64,000 nucleotides of DNA from the NCBI RefSeq assembly GCF_005239225.2, contig NC_133302.1, positions 17,587,357-17,651,356 on the forward strand, given 5' to 3'. Origin of the DNA: Populus alba. Lineage: Eukaryota; Streptophyta; Magnoliopsida; Malpighiales; Salicaceae. Below the pieces are notes generated by a model. That model was not told where the DNA came from and did no database searches. It saw nothing but the letters and a program-made list of their open reading frames with translations. Of the stretch, positions 47,001 to 59,142 are shown piece by piece; position 1 is the stretch's first letter, and each line of letters begins with the position of its first letter. The translations under genes were made by a program, and so were the position numbers.

Positions 47001-49495
47001 ACCATCTTGGACTCTTGGGGCTGTCTCAGTTTTAAAGAAATGAAAAATAGAAGAACAAATTGTCCATGAATAAATAGCCAAAGCTTAAAAGTCACTCACT
47101 AGCTTTAACACATCAAAAGCAGTTGAGGCAACAGTGTGGGGCCCCCTCTTTCTGATTGATGCTGAATCACCGTGGCACCGCAGGTCAACCAAAAGAAACT
47201 GCATAATTTGTCAATGATAAGTAATATTCTAATCACCCTCAAATCCATGCCAAAACTGACTCATTTGAACGCCTTAAATCCAAAGTAATGTACTTCATGC
47301 ATAATTGTTGAAGTTCATGATTGTATACAAGTTCTCCCCCCAATAACCCACTACAGTTGGATTATAACTGGACAGTGATTGTTTTCTCTTGCTTCCATAA
47401 TCTTTAGGCATGCATGTAGAACAGGGACAAAGAAGTCACACAAGTATCGGCAGACACTCACACAATAGACCTTCAAAAGTACATGAGCATTATATGACAG
47501 CATTAAAAGATCACATGAAGATGTTAAAATGCAATTGCTATGTTGGCGCCATTTTCACAATGGAACCTATGCTCACATGCAGACCATGAAATCTAATTGC
47601 TTCATATGGTTGGAACATAGGGCGATTGTAATCCTCGGTCATACTGATACAAATATCACAGGGAATTATGGAACCATGCTAGCTTGACCTAGCACTTTTT
47701 TTGGGGTTATACAGAATATAAAAGATACAAAAGGAAAAAAAAAAAAAAACAGTACCTGCCATGCTGGAAATTCTTGTGCCAATCTCCGTGTAAAGGTTCC
47801 TGTGATATTTTAAATCTGTAAACTATATTTCAAAAAGTTCCTATTAATGTGTGTGTGTAAAAGCATACAAAAAGCAACTAATCAAAAGATGTTAGAAATT
47901 AATGCATGAAGTTCTGCAGCATAAGGTAGTGAGACCACTTCACTGAGGTGATGGCACTTTGAAAACAAAATCGTCAGAAAAGGAACACTTCACATTTCAT
48001 AATTTTATAGAAAGTGTGTGATTTCTTCTTTTTTATTTTGTGTAGGATATATTCTAAATTTGATGGTTGAGACATACTTAATTGCTTAGGTTATCAATGC
48101 TACAGCATAACTTGAAACACATCACAGTTGGAACCTATACTTCAAGGGGAAAAAAACAGAAAGGATAACAACTTAGATTAATGAGCTCTTTAGTTTTTTG
48201 CAATTTAGTGTTTCGTCTTTCATAATTGTTAATTCCAAGGTTTCTAGGATTTTCAAAGGGTGTTTATTTTGGAAGTCTAAGTTAGTCCCCTGGCTCATCT
48301 CCATTAGATAGTCTCCTGTTTGAAATCCTAGTTCTAGAAGGAGATATGGTATCCCAACTTGCAATCCAAGGGAAAAGGGTTAAACATCAACATGGTGCAA
48401 GTATATAACTGTTGTGAAAATTATATTTTCTAACAAATAATCAAGGCAAATATAGAAAATCATAAATGAGTTGAAAATAATAAATAGTACTTACCCCAGT
48501 TCTTCCTGCTGCCTAAAATTCCATGCAGAAGCACGGCTGTTGGTGGATCCGGCTTTGATTTACCCGTCACAGAACCCCATTTTACCTATGCAGCAAATCA
48601 TTCAGCATAAGCAATTCTGCCCATGAAAAAAATGTATACACCCACTCCGCTGACCTCAACTCAACTCAACTCCATTTCACTCTCAAAATGTAATATGAAA
48701 AGATAGCACATCAATCATAAACCTAAATTGCCATACATCTTCTCACTAACTATAATCAGTTGGACTTGGACCAACTTTCCAAATCTATTCATTTTCACCA
48801 TTGAATCGATATAAGACAAAAAAAAAAGTCTTTACAATTGCACACCTCATAAGAAAAGAAAAAAAATTCATTGTCTTTACATGAACCATTAATTCATCAA
48901 ATATTCTGTAGATAACCAAGAAGTAACAATTCATTCTAATAATGTTAAAAAAATGGTAAATTTGGGAACAACTTACAAGTGGTACTTGAACAAGATCATA
49001 TGCCTGCAGACATAACAAAAATCCCATCACTCAAACTGAAAATACTACTAATTTTCTACCACCCTAATTCTTTTTTTCTTTCCTGAGTTAAGAAAAAATA
49101 ATTAAATGAACAAAATTGGATATACCAAGACAGCAGGCCGGCCGGCCGTATCTCTTCCGTAAACGACCCTCTCATCTACCAATGCCATCCGTATGCTCCT
49201 CTTTTCTTTATTCCCTCTACTTGATTTACCCTCGGTACCTAACTGGAATTCGTTTTTCTAAAAAAAAAAAAAATATCAAAATAACACTCTAATAATAATA
49301 ATAATAATAATAGTAATTAAAAAGAAGAAGAAAAAAAACTTGAAATCACACGATCACCTGAAACGGCATTGAAATCCTGGTTCTAGAGGAGGTGGCTCTC
49401 CAATTTAAACCGAAATCTAAGTTCTTCTTGTCAATGCAATTAACGGCGGGTTCACGGCGACCACCGCACGTCATGATATTAGAAATTGCTGACAT
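44002..49495 (-). CDS. Alpha/beta-hydrolase fold protein, ABHD11-like (13 exons)
   Basis: Exons: 49495-49358, 49257-49126, 49003-48977, 48585-48495, 47799-47756, 47198-47100, 46825-46768, 46678-46632, 46412-46311, 45874-45809, 44967-44846, 44744-44573, 44070-44002. All introns are GT-AG and the total is 388 residues. LLHGILGSRKNWG gives the oxyanion-hole loop, LIGHSFGGK the nucleophile elbow (Ser192) and DAGHWVHADNP the catalytic His365. The acid is not certain: Asp217 in WSLDATPG or an acidic residue after NFLKAERS. The GHWVHAD ending and the order of blocks match ABHD11 and bacterial YbfF esterases; substrate unknown. Residues 1-65 are basic and Ser-rich and could target an organelle. The first in-frame ATG (49495) was chosen; 49474 is an alternative seven codons later. 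Exon 3 is only 27 bases. Gene diverges from the PPR gene. Confidence 0.88.
46089..46222. repeat. Tandem duplication of about 67 bp in a hydrolase intron
   Basis: Units 46089-46156 and 46157-46222 share 'tgcttggatg.cgagttaga' and 'gtgttt..ggaaaaatcact' with scattered differences. Confidence 0.85.
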
Positions 49496-50050
49496 TTCTC
49501 AGAAACCGTTCATGCAAGTACGCGCAAACCGATTAAAAAAAACAGCTAGAGAAGTGTTTAGTTGTGATGAAGCAGATAAAAACGGCAGCGTATTAGAAGG
49601 GATTTGCAAGAGCGTGCGCAATGCAAAAGGAAGGTTCAAAAGGGAAAGGCAATGGAACGCGGAGAAATTTAGAGGTTTCTTGTTTGCCTTTATTAATTTG
49701 ATATAAAAACTGAATCCATTAATAGTAAAAATAATAATATATTTTTAAAATATATAGAGTGAGGGATTGGACGGAAAGCGGAGGCGGAGATACCAAAGCT
49801 TGCGCCTTCTCAGGGTCTCGTGGTCGCTGTGGTGGTAGGGACAAGACGGTGTCTACTACCACTAGCTCTCTTTTACGCGGCAGCCATTTGATAATGAAAT
49901 GACTAAAATGTCATTTTCAGTTTATAGTGATTGTCACGTGGATGGGCACATGGTCATCTTTGCTCGCTGGCAAAAGAAGCGACTTGTTATGTTTTGTTTT
50001 TCAACGGTTCGTTCGTTTCGATGAGTTTCTCATAGAGCGTTTCGGGTTCT
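49496..50050. promoter_or_regulatory. Shared divergent promoter region of hydrolase and PPR genes
   Basis: About 0.5 kb separates the hydrolase start from the probable 5' end of the PPR leader. It is more GC-rich (for example 49770-49870) than the flanking intergenic DNA and has no clear TATA box, which fits housekeeping-type bidirectional promoters. One CACGTG lies near 49935. Confidence 0.45.
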
Positions 50051-50996
50051 TGAGGGTGAATCGCGTTGCGTTTCAAAATTGAAGAATCGCGTTTCGGACA
50101 ATTGCTTTTGTGCGGTTGAAACTGGCAAAACCCTAAACCCTCACAGGCCACAGGGTTCTCTCATTATCTTCTCTTTTCTCTCCCATTTAGCGTGAAAAAC
50201 ACTCTTCTTGCCTGCCTGCCTGCCAATCCTAAGCCAAGAAGTATACGGATATCTCAGCAGCCGTCAAACCCTAATTCCGATTTGGACCGGTAAAGTTCTA
50301 TCCCCCCTTCCAAATTGTTTTTGTTTCATTTTCTTTTCTTTTCTTTTCTTTTTACACTAAGATTTCATGAATTTTTTTGGGTTTTTCATTTAGTTCTGTA
50401 TGAACATTTAAGCAGTGAAAAATCAATGATTGCTGTTGATTTTTGGTTTTTTTTTCTAGTTTCTTGAATGATTTTTTTTTGGGCTTTAGAAATCAATGGT
50501 TTGAAATGGTATTGATTGCTGTTGAAAAAAGTAAGAATATTTGTTTTTTTCCTCGTTATTCATACTTATTGTTATCGAAAATCAAGGAAACTTCAAGTCA
50601 ATATGACCTACGTTAAGACTTGCATGCTACCTGGTGTTATTTCCAGATTATTAACCTGTAAATTAAACCTAGTTATGCCAATTCATTTGCATTTTATCAC
50701 TCCATCTAGATTTTCTTTCTTTTTTTCTTCTTTTTTTCTTTTGGAAGCACAATTAGTCCATAACTTGCATCGTTATCAATGTTTACAGGGGAAGTGCTAA
50801 ATAGCAAAGAAGATTGTGGTAGGCTGCTTGAGTTGGGTAATCTATTCAACCTTTTCCTTGATCTTGTAAAGCGAAAATTGAGTCGTTTACTTGGAAAATT
50901 CTTTCTTTCCAATTTAGTCTTTGCAAGTGCAGGCAAAGTAATGCAATCAGTTTGGACTCACCATGTTATTGAACACTGTGGTTATGTTTATAGTGC

Positions 50997-53201
50997 ATGC
51001 CTTCTTCTTCTCCGCGTTTTGTGTTAAGAGGACTTTCTGTAAGTCAAATAAAAAAATGCATACCTAAACAAGGGAAACAAAGTGCCATAGCAGTAGGTGT
51101 TCAAAGCAATTACCCTGTTGTAGAAACGGAGGCATCTAACAATGTTTCTATGATAGATAACCTTTTTAATTCTCTCAAAGACCTTGCAAGGAAGGGACAT
51201 TTATTAAAAGCATTTGAAACCCTCTCTCTGATCAAGCTCCATGCCTCTTCAGCTAATCGTGATGTTATCTTACATTCAATTTCTTCATTGCTTTACTCTT
51301 GTACCAACCTTAAATCACTCCCGCAGGGTAAACAGCTCCATGCCCACACCATCTCTTTGGGATTTGAAAATCATCTCGTTTTGGTTCCCAAGCTTGTCAC
51401 ATTTTACTCAAGCTTCAGTCTCCTAGCTGATGCGCACATCATCACTGTGAATTCAGATATTGTGAACCCTTTGCCTTGGAACTTGCTTATCTCTTCCTAT
51501 GTTAACAATGGGTTACATGGAGAGGCGCTTTCAACATATAGAGAAATGGTACATAAAGGGGTCAGACCTGATGATTTCACTTATCCATCAGTCCTTAAGG
51601 CTTGTGGTGAAAAATTGGATCTGGACTTTGGGAGGGAGGTACATGAGTCTATTAATGCTGCCTATGGGCACAGATGGAACCTGTACGTGCATAATTCCTT
51701 GGTTTCCATGTATGGAAAATTTGGGGAATTGGATGCTGCTCGTCGCTTATTTAATCAAATGCCAGAAAGAGATGCTGTTTCTTGGAACGGAATAATCAGT
51801 AATTATGCCTCCAGGGGCATGTGGAAGGAAGCATTTGAACTGTTTGAAGAAATGAGACTAGCAAGCGCAGAAGTGAATATTATAACTTGGAACACCATAG
51901 CAGGAGGGTGTGTACAGACAAGAAATTTTAAAGGGGCACTTGAGTTGCTTTCTCAGATGAGAATGTGTGGCATCGATTTGGATCCAGTGGCAATGATTAT
52001 TGGCTTAGGTGCATGTTCACACATTGGGGCCATTAAGTTAGGAACAGTGATTCATGCTTCTGCAATTCGTAGTTGTTTCGATGGATTTAATAATGTAAGA
52101 AATGCACTGATAACCATGTATTCACGGTGTAAAGACCTCAGGCATGCTGACATTTTATTTAAATCAATTAAAACTAAGAGCTTAACTACTTGGAACTCCA
52201 TGCTTTCTGGTTATACTCACATGGACCGATCTGAGGAAGCCTCGTTCCTGTTCAGGGAGATGCTGTTTTCTGGGATTGAACCTAATTATGTGACTATTGC
52301 AAGCATTCTTCCCCATTGTGCTCGAGTGGCAAATTTACAACAAGGGAAGGAGTTCCATTGTTATATTATGAGGCGAGAAGGGTTTGAGGACTATTTATTG
52401 CTTTGGAATTCCCTCGTTGAGATGTATGCAAGATCTGGAAAGGTTTTATCAGCAAAAAGAGTGTTTGACTCATTGAGAAGGAGGGATAAAGTGACTTACA
52501 CCTCCTTGATTGCTGGGTATGGTATACAGGGAGAGGGGAAGACTGCACTAAAATTGTTTGATGAAATGATCAAACATCGGATTAAACCAGACCAGGTCAC
52601 CATGGTGGCAGTTCTATCTGCGTGTAGCCATTCTGGTCTAGTAACTGAAGGAAACGTGTTGTTTGAAAAGATGTCAACTCTCTATGGGATAGTTCCCGCA
52701 GTAGAGCACTTTTCATGCATGGTTGATCTCTTTGGGAGAGCTGGATTGTTAAATAAAGCAAAGAAAGTAATTACCAGTATGCCTTACAGGCCAACCACTG
52801 CTATGTGGGCCACTCTTGTAGGCGCCTGCCGGATCCATGGAAACACAGAGATAGGGGAATGGGCAGCTGAGAAATTGCTGGAAATGAAGCCTGAAAATCC
52901 AGGTTACTATGTGTTGATTGCGAATATGCATGCTGCTGCTGGTCGTTGGAGCAAGCTGGCAGAAGTCAGGACTTACATGAGGGATTTAGGTGTGAGGAAG
53001 GCCCCTGGATGTACCTGGGTTGATGTCGGCTCTGGATTCTCCCCCTTTGTGGTTGGTGACACTTCCAAACACAACTCAAATGATCTTTACGAATTGTTGG
53101 AGGGGTTGACTGATCTAATGAAAGATGCCGGTTATGTTGCCGGAGAAAATTTTAGTTCCGAAGATGAAGTATTGGAGGAGATAGAATGCTGCAACTTGTG
53201 A
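50997..53201 (+). CDS. Pentatricopeptide repeat (PPR) protein, PLS type with E domain
   Basis: A single coding exon gives 734 residues. The first 30 residues ([20 protein letters not shown]) are basic and Ser-rich, like an organelle presequence. PPR units of P, L and S type fill residues about 85-600, seen in blocks such as [39 protein letters not shown] and [17 protein letters not shown]. An E region follows ([40 protein letters not shown]) and the protein ends without a DYW deaminase domain. E-class PLS proteins bind specific organelle transcripts and usually act in C-to-U editing with a partner deaminase. The text agrees with my recollection of Arabidopsis At1g71490. A 5' UTR intron is likely at 50290-50788 (ccg/GTAAAG ... 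TTTACAG/ggg). It is tail to tail with the NTF2-like gene. Confidence 0.92.
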   Translation: MPSSSPRFVLRGLSVSQIKKCIPKQGKQSAIAVGVQSNYPVVETEASNNVSMIDNLFNSLKDLARKGHLLKAFETLSLIKLHASSANRDVILHSISSLLYSCTNLKSLPQGKQLHAHTISLGFENHLVLVPKLVTFYSSFSLLADAHIITVNSDIVNPLPWNLLISSYVNNGLHGEALSTYREMVHKGVRPDDFTYPSVLKACGEKLDLDFGREVHESINAAYGHRWNLYVHNSLVSMYGKFGELDAARRLFNQMPERDAVSWNGIISNYASRGMWKEAFELFEEMRLASAEVNIITWNTIAGGCVQTRNFKGALELLSQMRMCGIDLDPVAMIIGLGACSHIGAIKLGTVIHASAIRSCFDGFNNVRNALITMYSRCKDLRHADILFKSIKTKSLTTWNSMLSGYTHMDRSEEASFLFREMLFSGIEPNYVTIASILPHCARVANLQQGKEFHCYIMRREGFEDYLLLWNSLVEMYARSGKVLSAKRVFDSLRRRDKVTYTSLIAGYGIQGEGKTALKLFDEMIKHRIKPDQVTMVAVLSACSHSGLVTEGNVLFEKMSTLYGIVPAVEHFSCMVDLFGRAGLLNKAKKVITSMPYRPTTAMWATLVGACRIHGNTEIGEWAAEKLLEMKPENPGYYVLIANMHAAAGRWSKLAEVRTYMRDLGVRKAPGCTWVDVGSGFSPFVVGDTSKHNSNDLYELLEGLTDLMKDAGYVAGENFSSEDEVLEEIECCNL

Positions 53202-53508
53202 ATTTTAGTTCCCTGAATTGTGTTGTCCTTGGGACTTTTACTTGGAGAGAAAGTGCTCGATGCAACTTGTTGAGCACATTGAATTGTGCAATTTTTACTC
53301 TGGATTTATATAATTTATAAAAATATATATATAAAAATAAATAAACTGGTTCCACTTGTAGAATAGCAATTATGAAAATGGGATTTACCAAGTTGAATAT
53401 ACATTTGACAACCAAAATCATAATGATTTGCTCTCGTTGTTTAAAATGAAAAGAAAATGATGGTATGGTTTCAGAGGATGATATCTTTCATCTATGCACA
53501 GGCTTTCA
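53202..53508. other. Tail-to-tail interval of PPR and NTF2-like genes
   Basis: Only 307 bases for both 3' ends. AATAAA-like strings on the plus strand at about 53335-53345 could end the PPR transcript. Confidence 0.5.
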
Positions 53509-56500
53509 TCACAGCTGGTCTGCTAATTGAGGAAATCGCTGCAGCAGCCAAGTTACACCCCTGATAGCAACCTGTTTCTCGAAAAAAAAAAAAAAAACAT
53601 CACAACCACTAAAAAGCAAATCTACTACAGATATTCAAGATCATGTAGTATAAATAAACCTTTGAGCTAGAGAAATGAAAAAGTACACCCATGAGAGCTG
53701 TGAGGATGTTTCTTTGTCAAGGTAATCCTTTGAACCAGAGAAATGAAAAATTCTCAAGGTAGAAATGTTAATCAAGGGTGGACAAAGACAATGTGTGTTT
53801 CTGTGTGTGTGAGAGAGAGGATATTGAAGCAGCTCTCAATAAATGGTTTAGTCAATATTGAGTTCATAATTCCATGGCATGCTACACAAAAACTAAAAGG
53901 CCTGTCATTTTTCTCATCCTCGCTGGTTCACAGGAACTAAATGGCCTTGCATACATACCAAAGCTGCCTCCCCAGGCTTGACTGCAGGCTCAACACTGTC
54001 TCGTCCATAACTGTTTCAGAAAATGGATAAGTTTCCTCAACGAAAACATGTCTTCCCAAATAGATATCGTTTTCAAAATGTAAAGTTCTGTGGCATATGA
54101 TCCAAATACTTCTTAAGATTGAAGATTGGTGTTGTTAAATAGCCTCGAAAAGTAGAAAGCGTGCTAGTGTTTTATATCAGCAATGGTCCAGAGGAACACG
54201 TTGCAGGATCAAACAACTCCTTAAATTTAAAAGCAGGAATGCATCAGAATTCTATCTATCGCTGAAAACTGTAGAGCATGTTGATACTGCTCAAAGAAAG
54301 TCAAAAGAAAGTCAATGAGCCAGTTTCAGTGACAAGAGAAAGTCACACAGACTCTAAGCTCAATTGCTGAGCTGGGTTGAGACCTGGGAGAGATTCTGGA
54401 GACATATGTGGGATATATCTGTATAAAACAAGTTCCATTTGTACAAGATCACTTACATTATTTGCCTCTTGCCATTCACAGCATCTAGCCGATAAAAGCT
54501 GCATCCTTTGCTAAATGGGAAAGACTTGCCCTTCCATTCTGTAATGATTAGCATTACAATTTATCCAGAGAAATCATGACAACATTTACTACCATTACTT
54601 AACATCCTAAGCAGGGAACATAAATCACTAAACAACATGGAAGGTAAAGAGTTGATGGAAGGTAGGGGGATGTTTGGTATCATTTCCATTTCATGTTTTC
54701 AGATTTTTGGTTTTAGTTTTCAGTTTTCTTAGAGCAGAAAACTTCTTTGGTTTAGCAGTTCTTATTGAAACAGACAATTTTCATATCTCATTTACAATTC
54801 TTGCAAACCAAAACAGAAATGATAGCAAACAGCCCTAAATAAATTCCATTGAAGTGCTTTTTTCCATATTAGGTAGTGCTTGGTACAAGCATAATGGGGT
54901 CAAAAATCCACACCCATTTTTTTAACTCCATACGAACATCATTTATTGTGTAAAAACACTTTGAAAATGAAATCATAACAAGCTTAGCTTAATAGGTTTT
55001 AGATTTATTTTATAGAGGTTATCAGTTTGAATTCTACAAATCTCAAAATCACTAAAAGCTTATATAATTATCAAGTTCAGGACCCATAAAATTAGTCAAA
55101 ATACATACAAATTGACTCAACATCCACGTTTAATAATAATAATAATAAAAAAAAAAACACTTGTAAATGTATTACCGAACACAAAAGTCAATACTAATAA
55201 ATAAATTATTCTTTGGATTTTGTTTTTTCGACCCAAATTTATGTTAGTCCCCGTACTTTTTGTAAATCCTAAAGGTAAGCATATTAGGATCGAGAGAAAC
55301 CCAAAAGCGTTTAATAACACGAGTCGTGTTTTCAAACATGATGGAGGACTAAATTGTGATCATGTTAAGAGATTAGGGATTAAAGAACATTTTACTCATA
55401 CAAATAAAGAATTACGTTTTTGAAACATACCTAAATGCCATGTAACTCCGACCGCAAAGGAATCCTCGTTAGAGATATCATCAATCACAAACTGGAGGTC
55501 TTTGCTTACAGTATCAATGAACTTGTTGAAGAACTCCAGTATTGCCTGCGCAAGGGTTTTGTGTCATCCTTCTATTATATTTTATTTTTTATATTTTCAA
55601 TTAGGTAAAATTAATTCAAATTAAGTTATTAAACACCGTTGGTCTCATGACCTAGTTTAAAATTTAGATTCAATGCTGATTTGTATCAATAAAAAACAAC
55701 ATAGTTTTATTTATATAACAAAAAATTTAAAACAATACCATTTAAATTTAAATGAAGCGGTATTTAAATTTAAATGAAGCTGGTTAGCAAGGTTTTAAAT
55801 TGTTTTTTTCAATAAAAAAAATAGTATAGTAAAATAAAAATTTAAATGGAGTAACATAATTTGAAAAGTTATAACGAAAAGACTAAGTTTGAGCTTGTCA
55901 TAATCAAATTATACAACACTTGAATTTTAAAATTACAACATTTAGTAAATATTACTATTTTCAAGTGTCATATTTCAAAATAATAACAATTTAACATGTA
56001 GTGCTTTTAAAACGCAACATATCAACAAGGAACATAAACAAACAACAATCCATAGCACCCCCCCGCCTCTCTCTAAAGACACCAACAACCCTCTTTTCTT
56101 TAAAAATCCGACAAATCACTTGTTTCCTCCCCTTAAAACAGCAAAAACTCAAATTTATCTTAATCTCCAAGCCTTGTAGGATATTTTCTTCTTCAAAAAC
56201 TATCATTGCTTTCAATAATAAATATCATAAGAGCATTAAATAATAAATCTTATAAAAACCCTTCAAAATATGGGATTTGACTACTGGATTTTGGTTGTAT
56301 GATTGTAGGGATGACTACTGAAACTCTTAGACATTTAATTAATGTTGTTATTCTGAAATCTGACATTTAATATATGTCACGATTTTCAATAATAATAGTT
56401 ATATGTAGTGTTTTAAAATCATAACATTAATTAAATGTTATGTTTATAACTGTAATATTAATTAAATATCACATTTTAGAGCAACGATAACTTCAAACTA

Positions 56501-57067
56501 TATCATTTTTAATTAAAAAAAATTTAATTGTATTATTTCACCCAAACATTAGATTTTCTATGCTAATCCAAAATAACCGTTTTAAATCGAACCGCCTAGC
56601 CAATTCGACCGCTTCCTAAAATCGACATGTGAGACGCGGCCTAGATTATTAAAATCAAGCATTAGCACGTGACTTACGCGTGCGTGCAAGAAAGAAAGAG
56701 AAGAGATTAGCAGGCGGTATGTTTTGAGTACCTTGCGACCAACGAATGGACGAGGAAAGATAAGGTCCTCGTACACACAATTCTCGGCAATAAGCTCCTC
56801 CACGGAGTCCAAATCATGGCCGTTGATTCCTTCATAGAAGCTCCTCACGACATCTGATGCAGATTCCACGGATGGTGCAACGGTGACCGTTTGATTTTCT
56901 GATGAGGAGGCTTTGATTGGGGTCTTTGAAGCCCATGCCTTGCTGCTAGAGGTGAAAATGTTAGCATGTTGAGTGGAGATGAGCTGGGGACGAGATAGAG
57001 TGGGAATCCTGTGAAGGGGAAGAGGTTTTGAAGAAAAGAAAGATGATGCGGTGGAGCTCATCAGCAT
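53509..57067 (-). CDS. Plastid NTF2-like (SnoaL-fold) protein, 5 exons
   Basis: Exons 57067-56732, 55545-55431, 54538-54457, 54010-53959 and 53571-53509, all GT-AG, give 215 residues. Residues 1 to about 58 are Ser/Thr/basic rich (SSFFSSKPLPLHRIPTLSRP), a typical plastid transit peptide. Residues about 68-175 form an NTF2/SnoaL-like cone: SASDVVRSFYEGINGHDLD, ELIAENCVYEDLIFPRPFVG, FVIDDISNEDSFAVGVTWHL and then GKSFPFSKGCSFYRL. The family folds as a pocket-bearing barrel, but its plastid members have no established reaction. The C-terminus GVTWLLQRFPQLADQL is amphipathic. It agrees with my recollection of Arabidopsis At1g71480, which neighbours the PPR gene there as here. Intron 1 (about 1.2 kb) is AT-rich and probably holds repeat debris. 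Confidence 0.88.
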
Positions 57068-57164
57068 GGCTAGTGATGATTATTTGGTTTTGTTTGTGTC
57101 CAATTTTTAAGACAAGTATATGTTATAAATATTATGCTGCAGACAACAACAAGAGGTCTAAAGC

Positions 57165-57360
57165 TATGGTGTTATAATGGTTTTTTTTATTAAAATAATT
57201 TTTGTTTGAAAATATATATAAATAATATTTTTATTTTTGAAAATTTATTTTTTATATTAATATATTAAAATGATCTAAAAATATAAAAAAATATTAATTT
57301 AAAATAAAAAAAATCAAATCCTTACTAAAACACTTTCCAATTATAAAAGCAAACACCTTG
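57165..57360 (+). repeat. Dispersed MITE-like repeat, family 1
   Basis: Carries the core 'tattaaaatgatctaaaaat' and 'aatattaatttaaaataaaa' shared with the copy at 9145-9320. Confidence 0.55.
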
Positions 57361-58219
57361 TTTATCTTCAATTTTCGAGATCATACTTTCTTCTCTTGAA
57401 TGTCTTATGAAATGACTTTATTTTTAATAAATTAATTAAAAAAATAAAGATTTATTTTTATGAGAATTAGAGATTTAGGTTTAAGTTTAGAATTATGAAA
57501 ACATATATTATCTAATTGTTACTGATTAAAAAAAAAAAAAAAAGCACTTGGGTGATGATTCTATTTTTGACATGTTTCATTTTTTCAATAAATTAAATAT
57601 AATAATTCAAAATTATTTTTTGATTTTTTTGCTTGATTTGTCTAAATGAATTTAGATAAAGGGCATGTAAATAAATTATTAGTTCTATATTTAAAAAAAA
57701 AAAACTTGAGAATAATTATGGAATAGTGAAGCTTATCTTCTTTTTTTTTTCAATTCAACTCTCTATGTTTTTTTTCAATTTAATTTTTTTTCCTCTTAAT
57801 TTCATGATTTTATTTTTTGTAATAGCATTTAGGTTACCTTTAGATCAACTAAATTGACTGGATTATATCAGGACAACTTACACATGATTTAATTTTAAAC
57901 TAGGATGAAACAAGTATTAGTGTATATGCCCTATAATCAATCGGTTGGATACACGTGACGTTGACTTTATTCATGTATATATATTTAATTTATTAATAAA
58001 TGCTTATTTATTTTTAATATTCATCAAATATTTCATTAATGAATCCAAAGTAAATATATAGTCTTTGAGACAAAATTACTTTGTAAAGAAAATTATAAAG
58101 TTGTTATAATTATGAGGTTTATATTGCATCAAAGCTGATGGTTCATGGTTTTCTAAAAACCTCCCCCATTTAAAGGTCATCACATGAAAGTTATAAAATG
58201 GGGTTATGTCTTTTTGACA
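57361..58219. other. AT-rich DNA, no gene recognised
   Basis: Homopolymer-rich sequence between the NTF2-like promoter and the retrotransposon. The left border of the LTR that follows may lie here but I cannot place it. Confidence 0.45.
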
Positions 58220-58506
58220 TCCAACTTCATGTTGGGCCTTGACATGCCCGCACCCAATCCTAGGTTGGGTCATGGAGTGCTTGCACCCAACTCTAAGTGA
58301 GGAACTCTAATTCGAGTCATGACTCATTCGTGCCCAACTCTAATTCAAGTCGTGACGCGTTCGCGCCCACCTCCAAGTTAGGCCAGGGACATGTTCGTGT
58401 CCAACTCCATATTGGGTTATGGTGCATCCATGCCCAGCCCTATGTTGGGTCGGGGGTCGGGGACGTGTCCATGCCCAACGCAACATTGGGCTATGGTGCA
58501 CCCGTC
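58220..58506 (+). repeat. 33-bp minisatellite, 8 units, within an LTR
   Basis: Units start near 58220, 58253, 58286 and onward. The typical unit is 'cccaactctatgttgggt' plus 'catggtgcatccatg'. Most are 33 bp; two carry inserts. Each has a short palindrome (CCAACn..nGTTGGG). It is far more GC-rich than its surroundings. Confidence 0.85.
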
Positions 58507-59134
58507 CCTAACTATTAGTGAGTGTAGTCACAAGCTAACCCAATTCTTCTTGGATTCAACATATGAGTTGAACCTAACTCCTTTTGAGGTTTAATGTATA
58601 GTCAAAAAGTAACTCCATACTAAGCCTCTCATACTCCGAGCTTGAGCTAGTTATTATGATACTAATAAGGAAATTTTTAGCATGTATATTTTCCACGACT
58701 CATGCTTGATTTTGAAATATTTTGGATGTGTTGCACAAGTTAATTAGAATTTTGGATTCCTTTTTGAACTATTGACCTCATGAGAAATTAATGTGTTTTC
58801 AGTTACTAGGCTACTGAGCAAGCAGAATCTGGTAGTAAAACTGAATCTTGATTGATTTTGGGCTACAAAGAAAGTTATACAACTCAGTTCTAGGCTTTCA
58901 TCACCATTTTCAAATATTTGAGATGAAGATCTACAAAACATATGAAGGGCATAAAACTCAGTTTTGCTGTTTTGAAGCCCAAAAAGCGAGTCGAAAAACA
59001 AGAATTGAATCAAACCCAAACTTCATGCACTCCAAATGATGTCTTGGGTTATGGCCCATATCTCAAGTCTCAGAGGTTTGAAAATTCCAAGATCGGTGTC
59101 GTAGGAAAGAAGATTCGATTTTCTACAATTTCTC

Positions 59135-59142
59135 TATAAATA
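59135..59142 (+). promoter_or_regulatory. TATA box of an LTR promoter
   Basis: TATAAATA followed by a leader leading to a primer-binding-like site at 60503. Position fits the U3/R border of the LTR. Confidence 0.5.

Noticed and set aside
58297..58518. 73-codon open frame through the minisatellite
   Set aside because: It exists only because the unit is 33 bp, a multiple of three; no start context or domain supports it.
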